A stretch of 64,000 bases of DNA from assembly GCA_963575645.1 (NCBI GenBank), contig OY754466.1, positions 4,938,001-5,002,000 of the forward strand. The letters run 5' to 3'. The stretch's first letter is position 1, and each line of letters starts with the position of its first letter. The stretch is from Xanthostigma xanthostigma (Eukaryota; Arthropoda; Insecta; Raphidioptera; Raphidiidae). Positions 1-11,302 of the stretch are shown here, piece after piece. The translations under genes were made by a program, and so were the position numbers. The notes beneath the pieces were generated by a model. The model ran no database searches. It worked only from the letters and a program-made list of their open reading frames with translations, and was not told the DNA's origin.

Positions 1-138
1 AAAAAGAACTATTGGTTATTTATATATTGGGAAAAAAATTATCTTTGAAATGACTTAGTTTTAAATTTTTTAAAAGTTTGTAGGTACATAAAAAGTAGCT
101 AAGATTAGTAGAAGTTTTATTCCAAAATATGTTTTAAA

Positions 139-320
139 GGAGATTTATTTGGTTGAGGAACATAGAAAAATAATCTTTACCAAAGTCTCGCTTGTGGACA
201 ACGATTCGAAAATTATATTTTCATCCTCATGGCCTCAAAAATATAATTTTCGAAACGTTGGCCACAAGTGATACTTTGGTAAAGCTTATTTTTCTATGTT
301 CCTCAACCAAATAAATCTCC
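139..320. repeat. Snap-back palindrome, about 80-bp arms
   Basis: The left arm from 139 (ggagatttatttggttgagg) is matched in reverse complement up to 320, with a short spacer near 222-238. Arms differ at a few positions, for example aatcttta against aagcttta. This is the form of a foldback MITE. No coding potential is seen. Confidence 0.85.
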
Positions 321-335
321 TATATCAATAAAAAG

Positions 336-510
336 TAGCGTTAAAAAAAGTAAAAAAAAAACACTAATTTAAATAGCAATGATTAGATTTTGTTCAACAG
401 CAATAGGAAAGAGTTGGTGGACTTCCTATCGCTGTTGAACAAAATCTTTACATTTAAAAATTATGTTTTACTTTTTAGTCCACATTGCTATACAAGAGTG
501 TTTTTTTGAG
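336..510. repeat. Second snap-back palindrome
   Basis: An inner inverted repeat, 387-411 against 424-448 (agattttgttcaacagcaat and its complement), lies inside a weaker outer one (aaacactaatttaaatagca against tgctatacaagagtgttt). It sits directly after the palindrome at 139-320. Probably a small foldback element. Confidence 0.7.
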
Positions 511-544
511 TTTTTTTTAACTCTAATTTTTATTTCAGTAGGAT

Positions 545-995
545 TCCGAGAGAAGCATGCTTTAGTTAATTTTTACACGAAACACCATATATATGACCCA
601 AGAAGGCTGTAACCAGGAGACCTAGTTTTCTATGCTTGCCGGTGTTTCAATCACTACCTAGGAAAACTTCGGTTCTTTACACCTTGTTTTCACCATAGTT
701 ACCAAAGTTGTTTTAACTTCACAGACACAACACACATGTATAAGACATGAACGTGTGTGCGTTGCCCAATAGCTGACGCCATATTGGTTCATGCGACAGA
801 TATCGGTCCATTGCTACACACGAACTAGATCACTTGATTAAAGCCTTCTTGATATGACCATAGAAATTACTAGGCGTTACCCGCGTCATCGCACGTAGTT
901 ACAAAAGCTTTATTTCATTGATTAAAATATTTAAGTTAGGTACTGTCAGTATTTTTGAAATGGTCCCATCGCGTTTCTCAATTGACTGGAATTTT
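545..995 (+). repeat. Diverged copy of dispersed family F (3' part)
   Basis: It shares landmarks with the copies at 1714-2385 and 51035-51312: gcatgctttagttaattttt, ttacccgcgtcatcgcacg and ggtcccatcgc...ggaattttttt, in the same order. It is the most degraded member. The family class is not known to me. Confidence 0.5.
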
Positions 996-1510
996 TTTTA
1001 ATGATAAATAAACATTTACGTAACATTGTATTGGGAAAATTAATCACAAGTGTTAATTAACATTCAAAAATAAATATCTGACCGAAAATTAAACGTGTTT
1101 AAATAAACATCGACTGTAATTCGGAAAAAATATTTTTTAAATGATCTAAATATAGGTACAAGGACGTAAAAAAAGATGGACAAACAAAAAAGAAGAGGCG
1201 AAGGAAAATAATATTTAATGTTCTATATGTTATATTTTGTAATTCAACAAATTTAACGAAAGCTGAAAAAAAACATGTCGTCCCAACTTTCTGTCGCCTG
1301 GTACATAAGCTATTTAAAGCTATTTAAGTGCACTTTTTCTTATATTTTATATAGGCGGAATCTGAATAAGATAAGGTGGATAAAAAATGTCAAAGATGAT
1401 AAAAAAATGGTTAAAATTTAAAAAAAATTCTGCCGCTCCGTTTTTGGATTCTGTTAGAACCAAATAACAGGAATATACCAACGGCCGAAATGTTTGACCA
1501 ACTGCACCCT

Positions 1511-1570
1511 CCCCAAGCCACTCCTAAGAAAGTTGATTTATAAATTCACTTTCTTAGGAATGGCTTGGGG
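1511..1570. repeat. 60-bp hairpin
   Basis: The stem CCCCAAGCCA(c)TCCTAAGAAAGT pairs with ACTTTCTTAGGAATGGCTTGGGG around a loop of about 14 nt. It is GC-rich compared with its surroundings. Probably the centre of a small foldback element. A hairpin transcript cannot be excluded. Confidence 0.7.
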
Positions 1571-1713
1571 ACATTTTATTAAATACTGAATTTGGAGATA
1601 TTAAATTTACAAAATGTCTCAAAAATATTTTTTAAATAAAATTTCACAAAGTTAAAAAAAATATACCTGAGCAATTTCCGACAGTAGGTAACAAAAGAAC
1701 TATTTAAACTTTT

Positions 1714-2385
1714 ACCATTCCAACCCACAGGTGGGGAATGGTTCTAGATTAGGTCAAAAATCACTTTTCAAAGTTTTACAATATCTTTTCGTTTTGAGGT
1801 CCCCCGAATCCAAAAAACATATTTTTGGAAAAACTCTGTGCGTCTGTTAATCTGTGAACACGATACAGGTCACACGGATGAACGGATTGAAACCTAATTT
1901 TGGAAGGATGTTTGGCATGCAAATATGAAGAGTTCTATTGTTTTTGAAGAAAATCGGCGCATGGGCAGAAGAGATATATACTATAACGATGTTTTTTATA
2001 TAATACTGGTATATTTTTCATATGGCTTATTATTCTATTTATTTTTTTAAGAAAGTTTAGTAGAATTTTTTCTTCTAAACTTTATAGTTTTTGAAATATT
2101 TTGAATATAAAAAAATCAGGTGTACTTTTGTTATGTAGATCTGTCAGAAATAAACTAGTTAGGCATGCTTTGATTAATTTTTACATGACGTGGAACATAT
2201 TATGTAGGTAACCATGTCAACGAATAGCAAGTATCATATTGAATACTAGCCATTACCCGCGTCACCTCACGCGATATCAGAAATTTTATTTTGTTTATTA
2301 TACCATATCAAATGTCAATTTTTTTGCAGTTGGAATGGTTCCATCGCCCAAATGGTTGGATTTTTTTTGTATCTAGTGTATAGGA
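1714..2385 (+). repeat. Dispersed family F, longest copy
   Basis: It opens with the short palindrome CCATTCC...GGAATGG and contains cgttttgaggt(a/c)cccgaatc, ctgtgcgtctgtta, cggattgaaacc and atcggcgcatg(c/g)gcagaagag, then runs into gcatgctttgattaattttt and ccattacccgcgtcacctca. Other copies are at 545, 13424, 24103 and 51035. It has no open frame of note. The central cggcgcatgcgcagaagaga unit is the one found tandemly repeated inside the element at 21261-22752. Confidence 0.7.
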
Positions 2386-3198
2386 TACACGAATTATTCA
2401 TTGTTACCACTTTCGGCGTACACACTGTATACCGCAATAATGATTTTAAAAAGAACGTCCTACTAGTCTTTTCGATATCATTTTTTTTAATCAGCACTGC
2501 AGCAGGGCGTAAAAACTAAAAGGAGTATTATATAATAGTGATCGGCTTTTGTAGAGAGAATGATGACGCCTTTCACATAAACATCGGGGGTAACAAAATC
2601 AATTTAAAAAATCTGTAAGAGTTTAAAATAATAACAGCTCTGCATGCAAGAACAAAAAGGAGGAAGGCAATCATTATTTAGCTGTTGTTATCATCACTTT
2701 AGTGTTCAGCACGCAACGACCGCGATGAGACGGCCAATGCGGTGTATAATTCACCGCCGCAGCCAGTGAACTCACTGGGTTCACAATATACAAAACTAGT
2801 GATGTGCCGGATCGTTAAAAATGTATATCCGCGGATACGGATCTGAATACGGATATTTGGTTTCAAGATACGCGGATACAACTTTCTTAGAGTACGCAAC
2901 GGTAAATATTGCACATCGACCTTTAGAAAGGGACTATCTGTTATGGGAAAAAGTTATTGACCTCTTTAAGAGTTAACTCTCATAACAGATTGTCTCTTTC
3001 CAAAGATCGATGTGCAATATCTCATTATAAAGATAGTTTTTTAGTACCTTTGAGTTATGTACTATTGGTATGGTACTCACTACGATAAATGTTTGCAATA
3101 TAAAGATGCCAAATACGATTTTAAAAAATAAAAAATAATCTGAATGGAATTTAACAGTTTTTCATTATTACCTAATCACCTATATTATATGTATATAG

Positions 3199-3324
3199 GG
3201 CAGTAAATTATACAATAGATTACCGGATGAAATTAAAAACATTAACAAGATAAAACTATTTAAAAAGAAAGTAAAAGAACATCTCTTAAATATCTGTCTA
3301 TATGATCCGCAATTAAATATTTAA
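3199..3324 (+). pseudogene. Non-LTR reverse transcriptase, last 41 codons
   Basis: An uninterrupted 3' fragment, too short for a general gene caller, reads ..SKLYNRLPDEIKNINKIKL.. and ends at a stop at 3322-3324. This matches the extreme C-terminal region after the reverse transcriptase domain in Jockey/CR1-like non-LTR retrotransposons (pattern: LYN.LP..IK....F...L...L). It is the 5'-truncated end of a LINE inserted in the hAT element at 2797-4484. Its presumed 3' UTR runs to the (TA)n tract at 4280-4350 and is itself interrupted by the foldback element at 3337-4068. The family assignment rests on motif similarity with the relics at 7272, 20060 and 49258. Confidence 0.65.
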
Positions 3325-3336
3325 TATAATTTTATA

Positions 3337-4068
3337 CCAGGTAAGGCAAAAGTCCCGGAACGGTTGAATATCTCGCATACTACGCATCATATCAAAAAAA
3401 AAAAAAAATACGTGTCAAATATTTTTCGCAAAACTATTTTTTGATACCACACATGACTCCCCACCCCCCACCCAGTTGGTGGGGAGGGGCAACTTTAAAA
3501 TTTTAAATAGGAACCCCTATTTTTTATTGCAGATTAAGATTCTACGGGAAAAATTACATACTAACAATTGTATGTAATTTTTTTTTATTTTAATATTACT
3601 ATCAATACAACAAATTAAATTCACCCTTCACTAAATAAATCCATATCTACAAACTAACGTTTTCATAAAATTTTTAAGTCAGGTCCTGTCGGGCCGATTT
3701 TAATAAAATTTTGGTAGCACATTTTAATCATTACTAAAGGGTTAAATTTCAATTTTGAAACGATTCGGAAAAATTTTTTGGTATTTTCGGGCCCAAAAAT
3801 ATTTTTCAACCCCTAAAACCCACGGGAAAAATTACATCAATTGTATGTAATTTTTCCCGTAGAATCCGAATCTGCAATAAAAAATAGGGGTTCCTATTTA
3901 AAATTTTAAAGTTGCCCCTCCCCCACCAACTGGGTGGGGGGTGGGGAGTCATGTGCGGTATCAAAAAATAGTTTTGCGAAAAATATTTGACACGTATTTT
4001 TTTTTTTTTTTTATATGATGCGTAGTATGCGAGATATTCAACCGTTCCGGGACTTTTGCCTCACCCGG
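3337..4068. mobile_element. Foldback DNA element with about 225-bp inverted ends, TA target
   Basis: Termini CCAGGTAAGGCAAAAGTCCC and, inverted, CCGGGTGAGGCAAAAGTCCC are flanked by TA on both sides (3335-3336, 4069-4070). The inverted arms run to about 3562 and from about 3843 and include a (ccccaccccccaccc)-rich block and an A/T15 tract. The loop of about 280 bp has no open frame. The TA target suggests a Tc1/mariner-type element. It sits inside the LINE tail at 3199-4350. Confidence 0.85.
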
Positions 4069-4276
4069 TATATCATATCGACACTAAATGACTTAACGCA
4101 CATACGAAATATATAGAATATATTTCGTATACACACGAAATATATTCTATCTATTTATCTATCTATTTCTGCTTCAACCACTTAGGTGCGATGTTTTGCC
4201 TAACTAAGTTATCATATATTTGAATGTAATTTTTTATATGACGAATTTATACCTCATATAGAGGTCTATAATAATA

Positions 4277-4279
<3 letters not shown>

Positions 4280-4350
<71 letters not shown>
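4280..4350. repeat. (TA)n microsatellite
   Basis: About 70 bp of pure TA follows ataataataaac, which contains AATAAA-like signals, and ends where the hAT right half resumes. Probably the tail of the truncated LINE. Confidence 0.9.
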
Positions 4351-4356
<6 letters not shown>

Positions 4357-4728
4357 TCATCTATGAATTGAAAATTAATAAGGTAAAAGATCCACCAAAA
4401 ACTAACGGATACGGATACGGATTCCTCTTCTCCCTCGGATATCCGCGGATACGGATACGGATATCAATATCCGGCACATCACTAATACAAACAAACTCAG
4501 GTATTAACACACACACACACATCGACACATTGAAATGAATCAATAATAACAAAGTGCAGTAAGTACGGCTTTTTATCTGCTCGCCAAAGGATGAATGAAT
4601 TTTTCTTTCCGCCATGTTGAAACTATTTTTAAAATGAATTCATGACATATTAATAAATACAGTGTAAACTCTATAGGTATAGCGAACTTCCTAAAACGTG
4701 GAATTTAAAATTAAACGCATTATAATTA

Positions 4729-5490
4729 TTATTGAAGTAAAACTTCTTTAAGCACGCTTGACTTGGGGAGTAAGCTGGTAAATGCCTGACGAAATCGTTT
4801 ACGGAAGTGCATCATCGCGATGCCTGACGAAATCGTTTACGGAAGTGCATCATCGCGATGCCTGACGAAATCGTTTACGGAAGTGCATCATCGCGATGCC
4901 TGACGAAATCGTTTACGGAAGTGCATCATCGCGATGCCTGACGAAATCGTTTACGGAAGTGCATCATCGCGATGCCTGACGAAATCGTTTACGGAAGTGC
5001 ATCATCGCAACGGTGCGTGATCGTTCCAGGCGAACGGAGTTAAGAGAGAGATATAAGTTAGTGAGTGCGACAAAGACGGAGCATTAATACAACTATTTGA
5101 CGTTTAAAATGAAAACAACTGTTTTTTTTTTGTATCAAAAATACATTTCATCGAATTTTTCTGCATTTTGTAACGGGAAATAATGTAGGTTAGTTAATAA
5201 ATCCTTTTAAATCTATTATAAATTATGCTAATAAATATATATACATATTTTGCCTATTAATTAATCAAAAATTATATTTTGTAGATATGTGCTACCGAGT
5301 GAGGTTATATTGTGTTCGATAAACTTTGAGACGAACCGACTGCATATTATTGTTCGTTTATGAATTTAACATGAGCAAATTTGAGGTATTTACGCATTAT
5401 TCTTAATAAATATATTTAAAATAATTATGGAAGGAAGAAGTTTTACTTCAGTCGTGTGTTCTAAAGCACACTCGCTTTTTTTTAGTTACC
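4729..5490 (+). mobile_element. Helentron-like element carrying a minisatellite
   Basis: The 5' region has the self-complementary TTGAAGTAAAACTTCTTTA, and the 3' region has the inverted form GAAGTTTTACTTC at 5439, followed by a small hairpin (gtgtgttctaaagcacac). Subterminal inverted repeats, a 3' hairpin and internal tandem repeats are the usual plan of non-autonomous Helentrons. Similar 5' ends occur at 21067 and 60149. The class is inferred, not proven. Confidence 0.5.
4782..5009. repeat. Minisatellite, 6 x 38 bp
   Basis: Six adjacent copies of a 38-bp unit beginning atgcctgacgaaatcgttta. The marker cctgacga starts at 4785, 4823, 4861, 4899, 4937 and 4975, an exact 38-bp period. By eye the copies are identical, so the array is either recent or homogenised. 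Each unit contains the palindromic atcatcgcgat junction. Confidence 0.97.
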
Positions 5491-5814
5491 CACACGTTGC
5501 AATTACTATTTTTAAATAGATATTCCATCCTTGCTTCGTGCTTAGAAAGAAATAAATTATCGTGCACTGTACAATTAAATCTCTTTGCAGATTGTAATAC
5601 GTATCTACAGTGAATATGCGCCATTAAGCAAGTTTAAGTACCACTGGTATCTAATTAGACGGTCGCAATTTGTTCTCAATTGTTAATATTGTCGTCACTT
5701 TACTAGGATTCACCTACTGGGGTATTCTTTTGCTGAGGCTTATTTTTATATGGATATCTAATGACGTACTTTTTGAAAGTTTTTAGCTTTAAAAATGATG
5801 AATCGTTAAATTGA
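5491..5814. other. No gene or clear repeat
   Basis: AT-rich single-copy-looking sequence. No reading frame, tRNA fold or repeat of the other families was seen. Confidence 0.5.
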
Positions 5815-6026
5815 CGTGGACGGGATTAGAACCCACGACCCGTGATTCCGAGAGTTGACGTCAGCGAAGACCCGAGTCTTAGACCGCACGGCTAACCACT
5901 GTAGTTACAGTGCTGGCATATTATACTACAGTAATAAACCACTTGCTGTAGTCCAAAGGAAGTTTACAAACAAACAATCATACAAACTTACAAGTGAAGT
6001 TAATATAAAGCGTGTAAAAATTAATG
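5815..6026 (-). repeat. tRNA-bearing repeat T, copy 1
   Basis: On the minus strand a class II tRNA-like block (about 5817-5905) carries an A box in gccgtgcggtctaag and a B box in gggttctaatccc. It is preceded by a conserved leader (cagcactgtaactacag) and further upstream sequence reaching 6026. The same arrangement occurs at 48474-48675 and 60300-60430. The anticodon arm does not pair well and the B box has T for G (ttcTaat), so this is a tRNA-derived repeat and not a working tRNA gene. Confidence 0.65.
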
Positions 6027-6030
6027 TATC

Positions 6031-7119
6031 GTTAGATTACTTCCAAATAATAATAGCAACACCTGCTTAAAAAAGTCACAGTTTTGTCATCCGAAGTAAT
6101 GGAACAGACATGTTAATGTTCCGGTAACAAGTGTTGCGAAAACTCGATTGTAGTACAACATAATCGTTAAGGAAGTTTGAACAGTAGAGAAGAGGTAGGA
6201 AAAAAGACGACATGAAAGCACAGAGGAAGCTTTGATCTCCCTCAATCCCCACGGACTGTTCTGTACTCGATTCATCAACTACAAAAACTTTATCGCACAA
6301 AAAAAAAACTTCTATCCGCCGTCCGCAATGCAAAAATGTTACATCTCTACAATCTGTACTCCTGACACTATTCCATTTATATAAAGGTGATTCTAAATTG
6401 TGTTTATATATTATGGAGGGTAGAGGTTAAGGAGAACAATCTCTGTGTCCATCACAAAGCGTTAAATTATGAGACCGCCACTGTCGCAAAAGGGTAAATT
6501 TTAAAGCATGCGTATAGAGGGCAATAATTATTAGAGTAGGATAGAAACGTAAACGAGGAAAGAAAACTTCTGCTTTTTTAAGGCGCACTTTTCAAAAGTA
6601 AAACAAAAAATAAAAAAACAATATGATATAAAATTACTTTTTGATTTAAATGTCATTTTTAAACGTGCTATTATTATGCATTTAGTAGTAAATAAACGAT
6701 TATACTGATATGAATAATCTATAAAATATTAGTAAAAGCTAACAAAAATGAAATCATTCTTGATATCTCACAGCAGGTTTTTAGGTTATATTTATTTAAT
6801 TATTTTGGACTACGTAAACAGTTTAGATTTTATATTATTGTATTCTTATTATTCAATGAGTTATACCTCAGCTTGTCTATGTTTTATTCCCGTTGTTGAA
6901 TAGGAAAATAAATCCCCCAGATTAATTTTTAAAGTGCCATCATATTTATGGACCAGACAACAATAGAAACATATTGAAATATAATTCACAAGTGGATGAC
7001 GTTGGACCAAATCCTCTAGTAAAATGGGCAATGTACTGTTGCAAGTTTTGTCACATTCTCTCTCTGTTTTTTTGTAATATTGTCAAAATTAGTTTTCCTT
7101 AGCTACACTGGAAAAATAA
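6031..7119. other. Unassigned AT-rich stretch
   Basis: Short chance reading frames overlap on the minus strand at 6076-6333, but they look unlike protein and have no similarity I recognise. No repeat structure was seen by eye. Confidence 0.4.
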
Positions 7120-7194
7120 ATGTTGTTATTATTTTTTCTTATCTTGAGAAAATATCATTTTATACGAATTATTTATAATTCAATTCAATTTTTC

Positions 7195-7523
7195 CAAAAT
7201 TCGTGCAGGGAGCTTTTCAAAAAATTAAAAATTCTAACTTTAACATCTGTATTAATATATGAATTGTCTTTTTGTATGTCTACAAAAATATGCGTAAATA
7301 TATCTCTTATATCCACAATATCAACACTCGTCAAAAAAACACCTTACGAGTGCCCTTCAGTCGCTTAAATGTAAGCAAAAAGTCCCCTGCTTTTCTAGGC
7401 GTAACCATCTTTAATAAGCTGCCTGAAAACAAAAAATCAGCCGCACATATAAATAAAATTACAAAACTCTTAAAAAGTTATTTGCTGGAAAGTTCTTTTT
7501 ATAATATTAACGAATTATTGTGA
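7195..7523 (+). pseudogene. Non-LTR reverse transcriptase C-terminus, frameshifted
   Basis: Two overlapping frames together give a Jockey/CR1-type C-terminal region. The first reads ..SCRELFKKLKILTLTSVLIY.. (up to about 7290). After a frameshift the second continues ..NINTRQKNTLRVPFSRL.. and ..FLGVTIFNKLPENKKS.. to a stop at 7523. The NTR motif and the F(N/Y)KLP motif are the landmarks shared with the relics at 20060-20413 and 49258-49605. The 5' part is missing, as expected for a truncated LINE insertion. Downstream sequence to about 7590 with AATAAA-like motifs may be its 3' UTR. The frameshift shows that it is dead. Confidence 0.7.
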
Positions 7524-8067
7524 TCCAGACATACTTTTTTACTCTTTTAACACTGTATACTACAATCTTTTAAAATAAATCTATTATTATTAACACTCAT
7601 TCATTCAGTGCTTCCAGTACTTTTATGCCGATATTTTGTTATAAAAAATAATAAAACAAGACTGAATAAAATTTTATACAGACTTTAAAACAATAAAAGA
7701 TGCAAATCAATGTAATTTAAAATTTAATTCGCACATCTGAATAAAATTATCACTTATTTCATATTGCTAATTCAATCATAAATATTAATTGAGGCGTCAA
7801 TTTTGTACAGATTATCCGCGTTCTTTCTATATTTTTTCTGACAAAACAATTGAATAGACAGAAATACTTTCAGAGCAGTATTTTGCCTAGAATTGCGATG
7901 CTGTTTTTTTTAACCATCGTTCCATTTCAGTGCAAACTTATCCAATTTTATACTCGAATAATTAAAACGAATTTGTTTGAGTTCCAAAGCTCTTCATACT
8001 AAAATCGTGAAACGCAATCGACAGACGAAAAAATAAGCCAATTCCAAATACCTATTACTATTCCAAC

Positions 8068-8619
8068 CAGCGTTGCCAGTTTTTTTTGCCAAGTCGGGAT
8101 TTTGGAACTCTTTGAGTGAAAACAGCGGGATTCTTTCGTCGAAAGCGGGACATAGTAAAAAAACGTATATAATCAGAAGTTTTCAAATACCTATTTATCT
8201 TTTTATTTGAATTAAAATTACGTTTATATGACAATAGATAGCAAAAAGAGCCATAGAAAATGTATTTTAAAAAAATATAATATTTTAAATCAGATTTACC
8301 CTATCGTTAAATAGTTGAGTCTTATTCGTCTTCAGAATAAAAAAAAAAAACAGAAATTAAATCAAAAAAGTTTTATTCATTAGAAAAATATGGCGTTTCA
8401 AACAATAGTCCGTGAGTGTTACAAAATGCAACTTACAATAAGAGAATAATTATTTATAAGAATTACTTATTCATGATATTTCTGTGAAGATTTAACTCCT
8501 TTTAAAGTTATCCCTGAGTTATCCCCGAAAAGCGGGACTGAGCCTGTCCCGCGCGGGACATTTAATTTTAATTTAAAAATCGGAACGTCCCGTCAAAATC
8601 AGGACGTCTGGTAACACTG
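8068..8619 (+). mobile_element. hAT MITE, CAGCGTTGCCAG family, intact copy
   Basis: The termini CAGCGTTGCCAG and CTGGTAACACTG are flanked by a perfect 8-bp duplication, ATTCCAAC, at 8060-8067 and 8620-8627. Subterminal 'aaagcggga', 'cgggac' and 'tcgggat' units recur near both ends. It inserted into a family F relative (accattccaacccacaagtg), whose uninterrupted form is visible at 24110. The sister copy at 21165-23217 carries a 1.5 kb insertion. There is no reading frame. Confidence 0.93.
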
Positions 8620-8654
8620 ATTCCAACCCACAAGTGGGGAATACTAGTTTATTA

Positions 8655-8818
8655 GTTATTGAATAAATAAAATTATCGACCAATTTTTCAGACAACTATA
8701 TTTACAAAAACATATAATTATAATTACATATTGCATTGATGTATAATTATGTATTTTTGTTAATATAATTGTCTAAAAAATTGGTTGATAATTTTATTTA
8801 TTGAAGAGTAATAATTAG
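8655..8818. repeat. Snap-back palindrome (AT-rich)
   Basis: ataaataaaattatcgacca and its following bases are matched inverted at ttggttgataattttattta, with arms of about 65 bp around cattgatg. The same arms, pushed apart by insertions, occur at 39063-39107 and 40335-40393. Confidence 0.8.
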
Positions 8819-9302
8819 ATGTTAATAAAAGATTTGTTTATTAGTTATTATTATTATTAGTTTACCTTGTTTATTGGGGCGAAAAAGTACACAGCCGTCA
8901 GCTCCAATCTCCAATGACAGTTCCACTAAATTTTAAAATCACAAAACACATTTCGAAGCAAACCACTTTAAATTATAATATGTAAAACGTAGATATATAA
9001 ATGAAATATTTGTTCATAAAAAGAAATTGTCTTAAGTCTCATAACAATAACTATAAAAATGTTTTTTAAGTCGTTTTCGCTGTCCGTGTGACACAAAAAA
9101 GCGAGACATATAAACACTTGTCGGTACAAGAATATATTTTCATTGACTGACTGATTTTTGTCGTCGTTGGCGAACAATGTACCTATTACATAATCAATTT
9201 TTTCTGTCTGTTCCAAGGCAATAAAAGTATACAATGACCTTTAATTACATATATGATTTATTAAAGATGTTTAAATAAGAAATAAAATAAACACTACTAT
9301 AT

Positions 9303-9733
9303 AGGGTGACCGGTAATTGCTCGTATTCCTCTCGGGAGAAGAAACTATGACTAATTTGGAATGATTTAAGCTTATCACTTGGGGATCGGAAATGCGTCAT
9401 TTTTTTATGATAATGACACTTCTATGAAGAATTTTTATTTTATTTTTTTGTTTATTGTAAGTTTTAACACACAACATAAAATCTAATTTCGTGGTTTTTA
9501 GCTTTAAGAAAGTTGGCCAATTAGTAAGCTATCAGATCATGGAAAAATTAAGGCCCAAAAAGTGAGAATATTTTTTTTTTATTTTTAACTCCCAAAATTT
9601 GGATTTTTGTAAAAAGAAAACCGAAGTATATTTTCTCAAAAATGACGCATTTCCGACCCCCAAGTGATAGAAGTTAAATCATTCCGAATAAGTCAGACTT
9701 CTTCTCCTTAGAGGAATACGAGCATTATATCAC
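9303..9733. mobile_element. Foldback/TIR element of about 430 bp
   Basis: The left end GGGTGACCGGTAATTGCTCG followed by TATTCCTC is inverted at the right end as GAGGAATACGAGCATTATAT followed by CACC. The inner arms cacttggggatcggaaatgc and gcatttccgacccccaagtg extend the palindrome to about 100 bp per side. The flanks are TATA-rich, so the target duplication cannot be fixed. Confidence 0.75.
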
Positions 9734-9739
9734 CTGTAT

Positions 9740-10251
9740 ATAAAACAAATTAATATTTTTTAATTGCAAAGCTATAACTAACTGAAGATTTTTAAACAAA
9801 CGATACCGCCATACAAGAAACAAAGCCTTAATGACAAATGTATAGCATATGAATAAAATCGTTAGATCCATTTTCGAGAAAACCACAATGTTCGATTTTC
9901 TACCCGCTTTTGGGAGAATAAAATAAAATAAACCTTTATACAAAACCCTAAATTTAAATTTTAGATCAAACTTTTAGGTGTGGTAGTCAGAACTCTGCAC
10001 ATATCTGGTATCCTACTAGGCAGCGTTCCAAAATAATTATTTTACCAAATCCAGATTTTGGAAGCTGCAAGTGAAACAAATTAGAAAAAACAATTAAATA
10101 CTTTAAAACTTTTAGTTATATTAAGAAAGCATTTAGATATGAAAATTATAATATTGAACTGCAATTTATTTTTTCAAGAACTTTGTTCCCATTTTGGTAT
10201 TTGACTAAAGATTTTAAATCTTGCGGAATTTCTTTGTGTTCCTTAAAAAAC
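9740..10251. other. Unassigned AT-rich stretch
   Basis: A chance minus-strand frame at 9725-9943 reads as hydrophobic, low-complexity translation of AT-rich DNA. Nothing is recognised. Confidence 0.4.
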
Positions 10252-10408
10252 TCAAAATATGTCCGTCCGACAAAAACTTTCGAACGGTAAGTCCGATCAT
10301 AATGAAATTTGAACATTCATCTCGGTTAACTAAGATGAACGTGCGTACTCATGTGTCCCCCCTATTCGTTCCTTTGTACCCGAGTGAAACCGGGACGGAC
10401 CGCTAGTA
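10252..10408 (-). mobile_element. RTE-like element fragment
   Basis: Reverse complement of the family that opens cggtcc(c/g)... and has ttcaaaagtttttgtcggac. It contains ccgtccgacaaaaactttcg, catctcggttaactaagatg and gtgaaaccgggacggaccgc. The 3' half seen at 17412-17758 is absent. Confidence 0.65.
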
Positions 10409-10461
10409 TTTTGATAAACAATTTATGATTTTGAACAAGTAGGTAAATCTGATTTAAAAAA

Positions 10462-10720
10462 AATTGGTTGTCTGTAAAGTCGGTTTGCGGACGATAGTTT
10501 TACGTGATAACGTATTCCGCTCGAATATCATATTTATAATAATACATAACCTAAATTTTAGTAGCTGTCAAACTATATTTTTACCGACTCTCTATCGCTT
10601 ATACTGCGCTCTCGCTTGCACGCACAGGGTCGGGCGGAACGCTACACTTTTCGGAACGTTACACTTTTTCGTGCATGCAGCCGGTGTTTCATCAATTTAT
10701 AAGACGTTATCACGTCAAAA
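10462..10720 (-). mobile_element. Shell element S1, canonical short core
   Basis: One end is aattggttgtctgtaaagtc and the other gacgttatcacgtcaaaa. Both carry the subterminal (t)acgtgataacgt motif in inverted orientation. The core of about 62 bp has ttttagtagctgtcaaacta and ctatcgcttatactgcg. The family recurs at 26758, 31941, 39121, 50150, 51999 and 63691. It is a non-autonomous DNA transposon whose superfamily I cannot fix; ISL2EU is a guess. Confidence 0.75.
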
Positions 10721-11302
10721 AAGAACGCTGAAATTGACAAGGGATCTTTTAGCTAAACTCAGGTACAATATAATAATGTAGGAACCATGGAACGCGGGTC
10801 GAAATTTAAAAAAATAAACAATATTACACCAAAAATAAAGCTATGCCAGTATTGTTTTTCCACTTAACTGTACTAAATCAGTTACTAGTACCTACGTTAC
10901 TTCACAACGCGCAACGGTTCATTAACTTGACAGCTCTCAATTGTTTCACGTACGTATTTTGTTTTGTTTTGTTTAGTTTTTATTTTTTTTTTTTGCGTCG
11001 CATGTATATGTGTGAAAGTGTTGCAATGTGGACAGCTGAATTTAATTTTGTTTTTGTTTTGTTCCCGCAGTGGCGTCTCTTTCGTGTTTTTAGGGTATAT
11101 GCACAATTTTTGAAAATATTTAAAATCAATTATTTTCATATTAAGGTAGTACGAGCACCAAGGCAACTTTAAATAAAAGGCTTCATTTTTTTCATATTTC
11201 GGTAGATGGATGATATGTTTTCATTGATTTCTCCAAAACTAGTTGGTGGAAATTAAAAAAATACTATTTAAGTTAAAGTTGAAACCTTAATAAATTATTG
11301 AA
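10721..11302. other. No supported gene
   Basis: Overlapping 109- and 89-codon frames on opposite strands (10843-11172 and 10897-11166) are phenylalanine- and lysine-rich readings of T- and A-runs. No repeat family was recognised. Confidence 0.45.

Larger units (their letters stand above)
2797..4484 (-). mobile_element. Non-autonomous hAT element (TAGTGATGT family), split by a LINE
   Basis: The ends are TAGTGATGTGCCGGATC at 2797 and its counterpart CCGGCACATCACTA ending at 4484. They are flanked by imperfect 8-bp duplications (tacaaaac / atacaaac, offset by one A). The subterminal regions are full of (A)TCCGCGGATACGGAT units, probably transposase binding sites. An inner inverted repeat (about 2903-3020) carries ATTGCACATCGA at both ends. 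The intact sister copy at 30489-30999 is 511 bp and lies in the opposite orientation. Comparison shows that about 1.15 kb (roughly 3186-4350) was inserted here later. No transposase reading frame remains. Confidence 0.85.

Noticed and set aside
4782..5009. CRISPR-like array
   Set aside because: The 38-bp units are directly adjacent without spacers, and the DNA is eukaryotic. It is a minisatellite.
10843..11172. 109-codon plus frame
   Set aside because: Phenylalanine-rich reading of T-runs, with an equally long frame on the other strand over the same bases.
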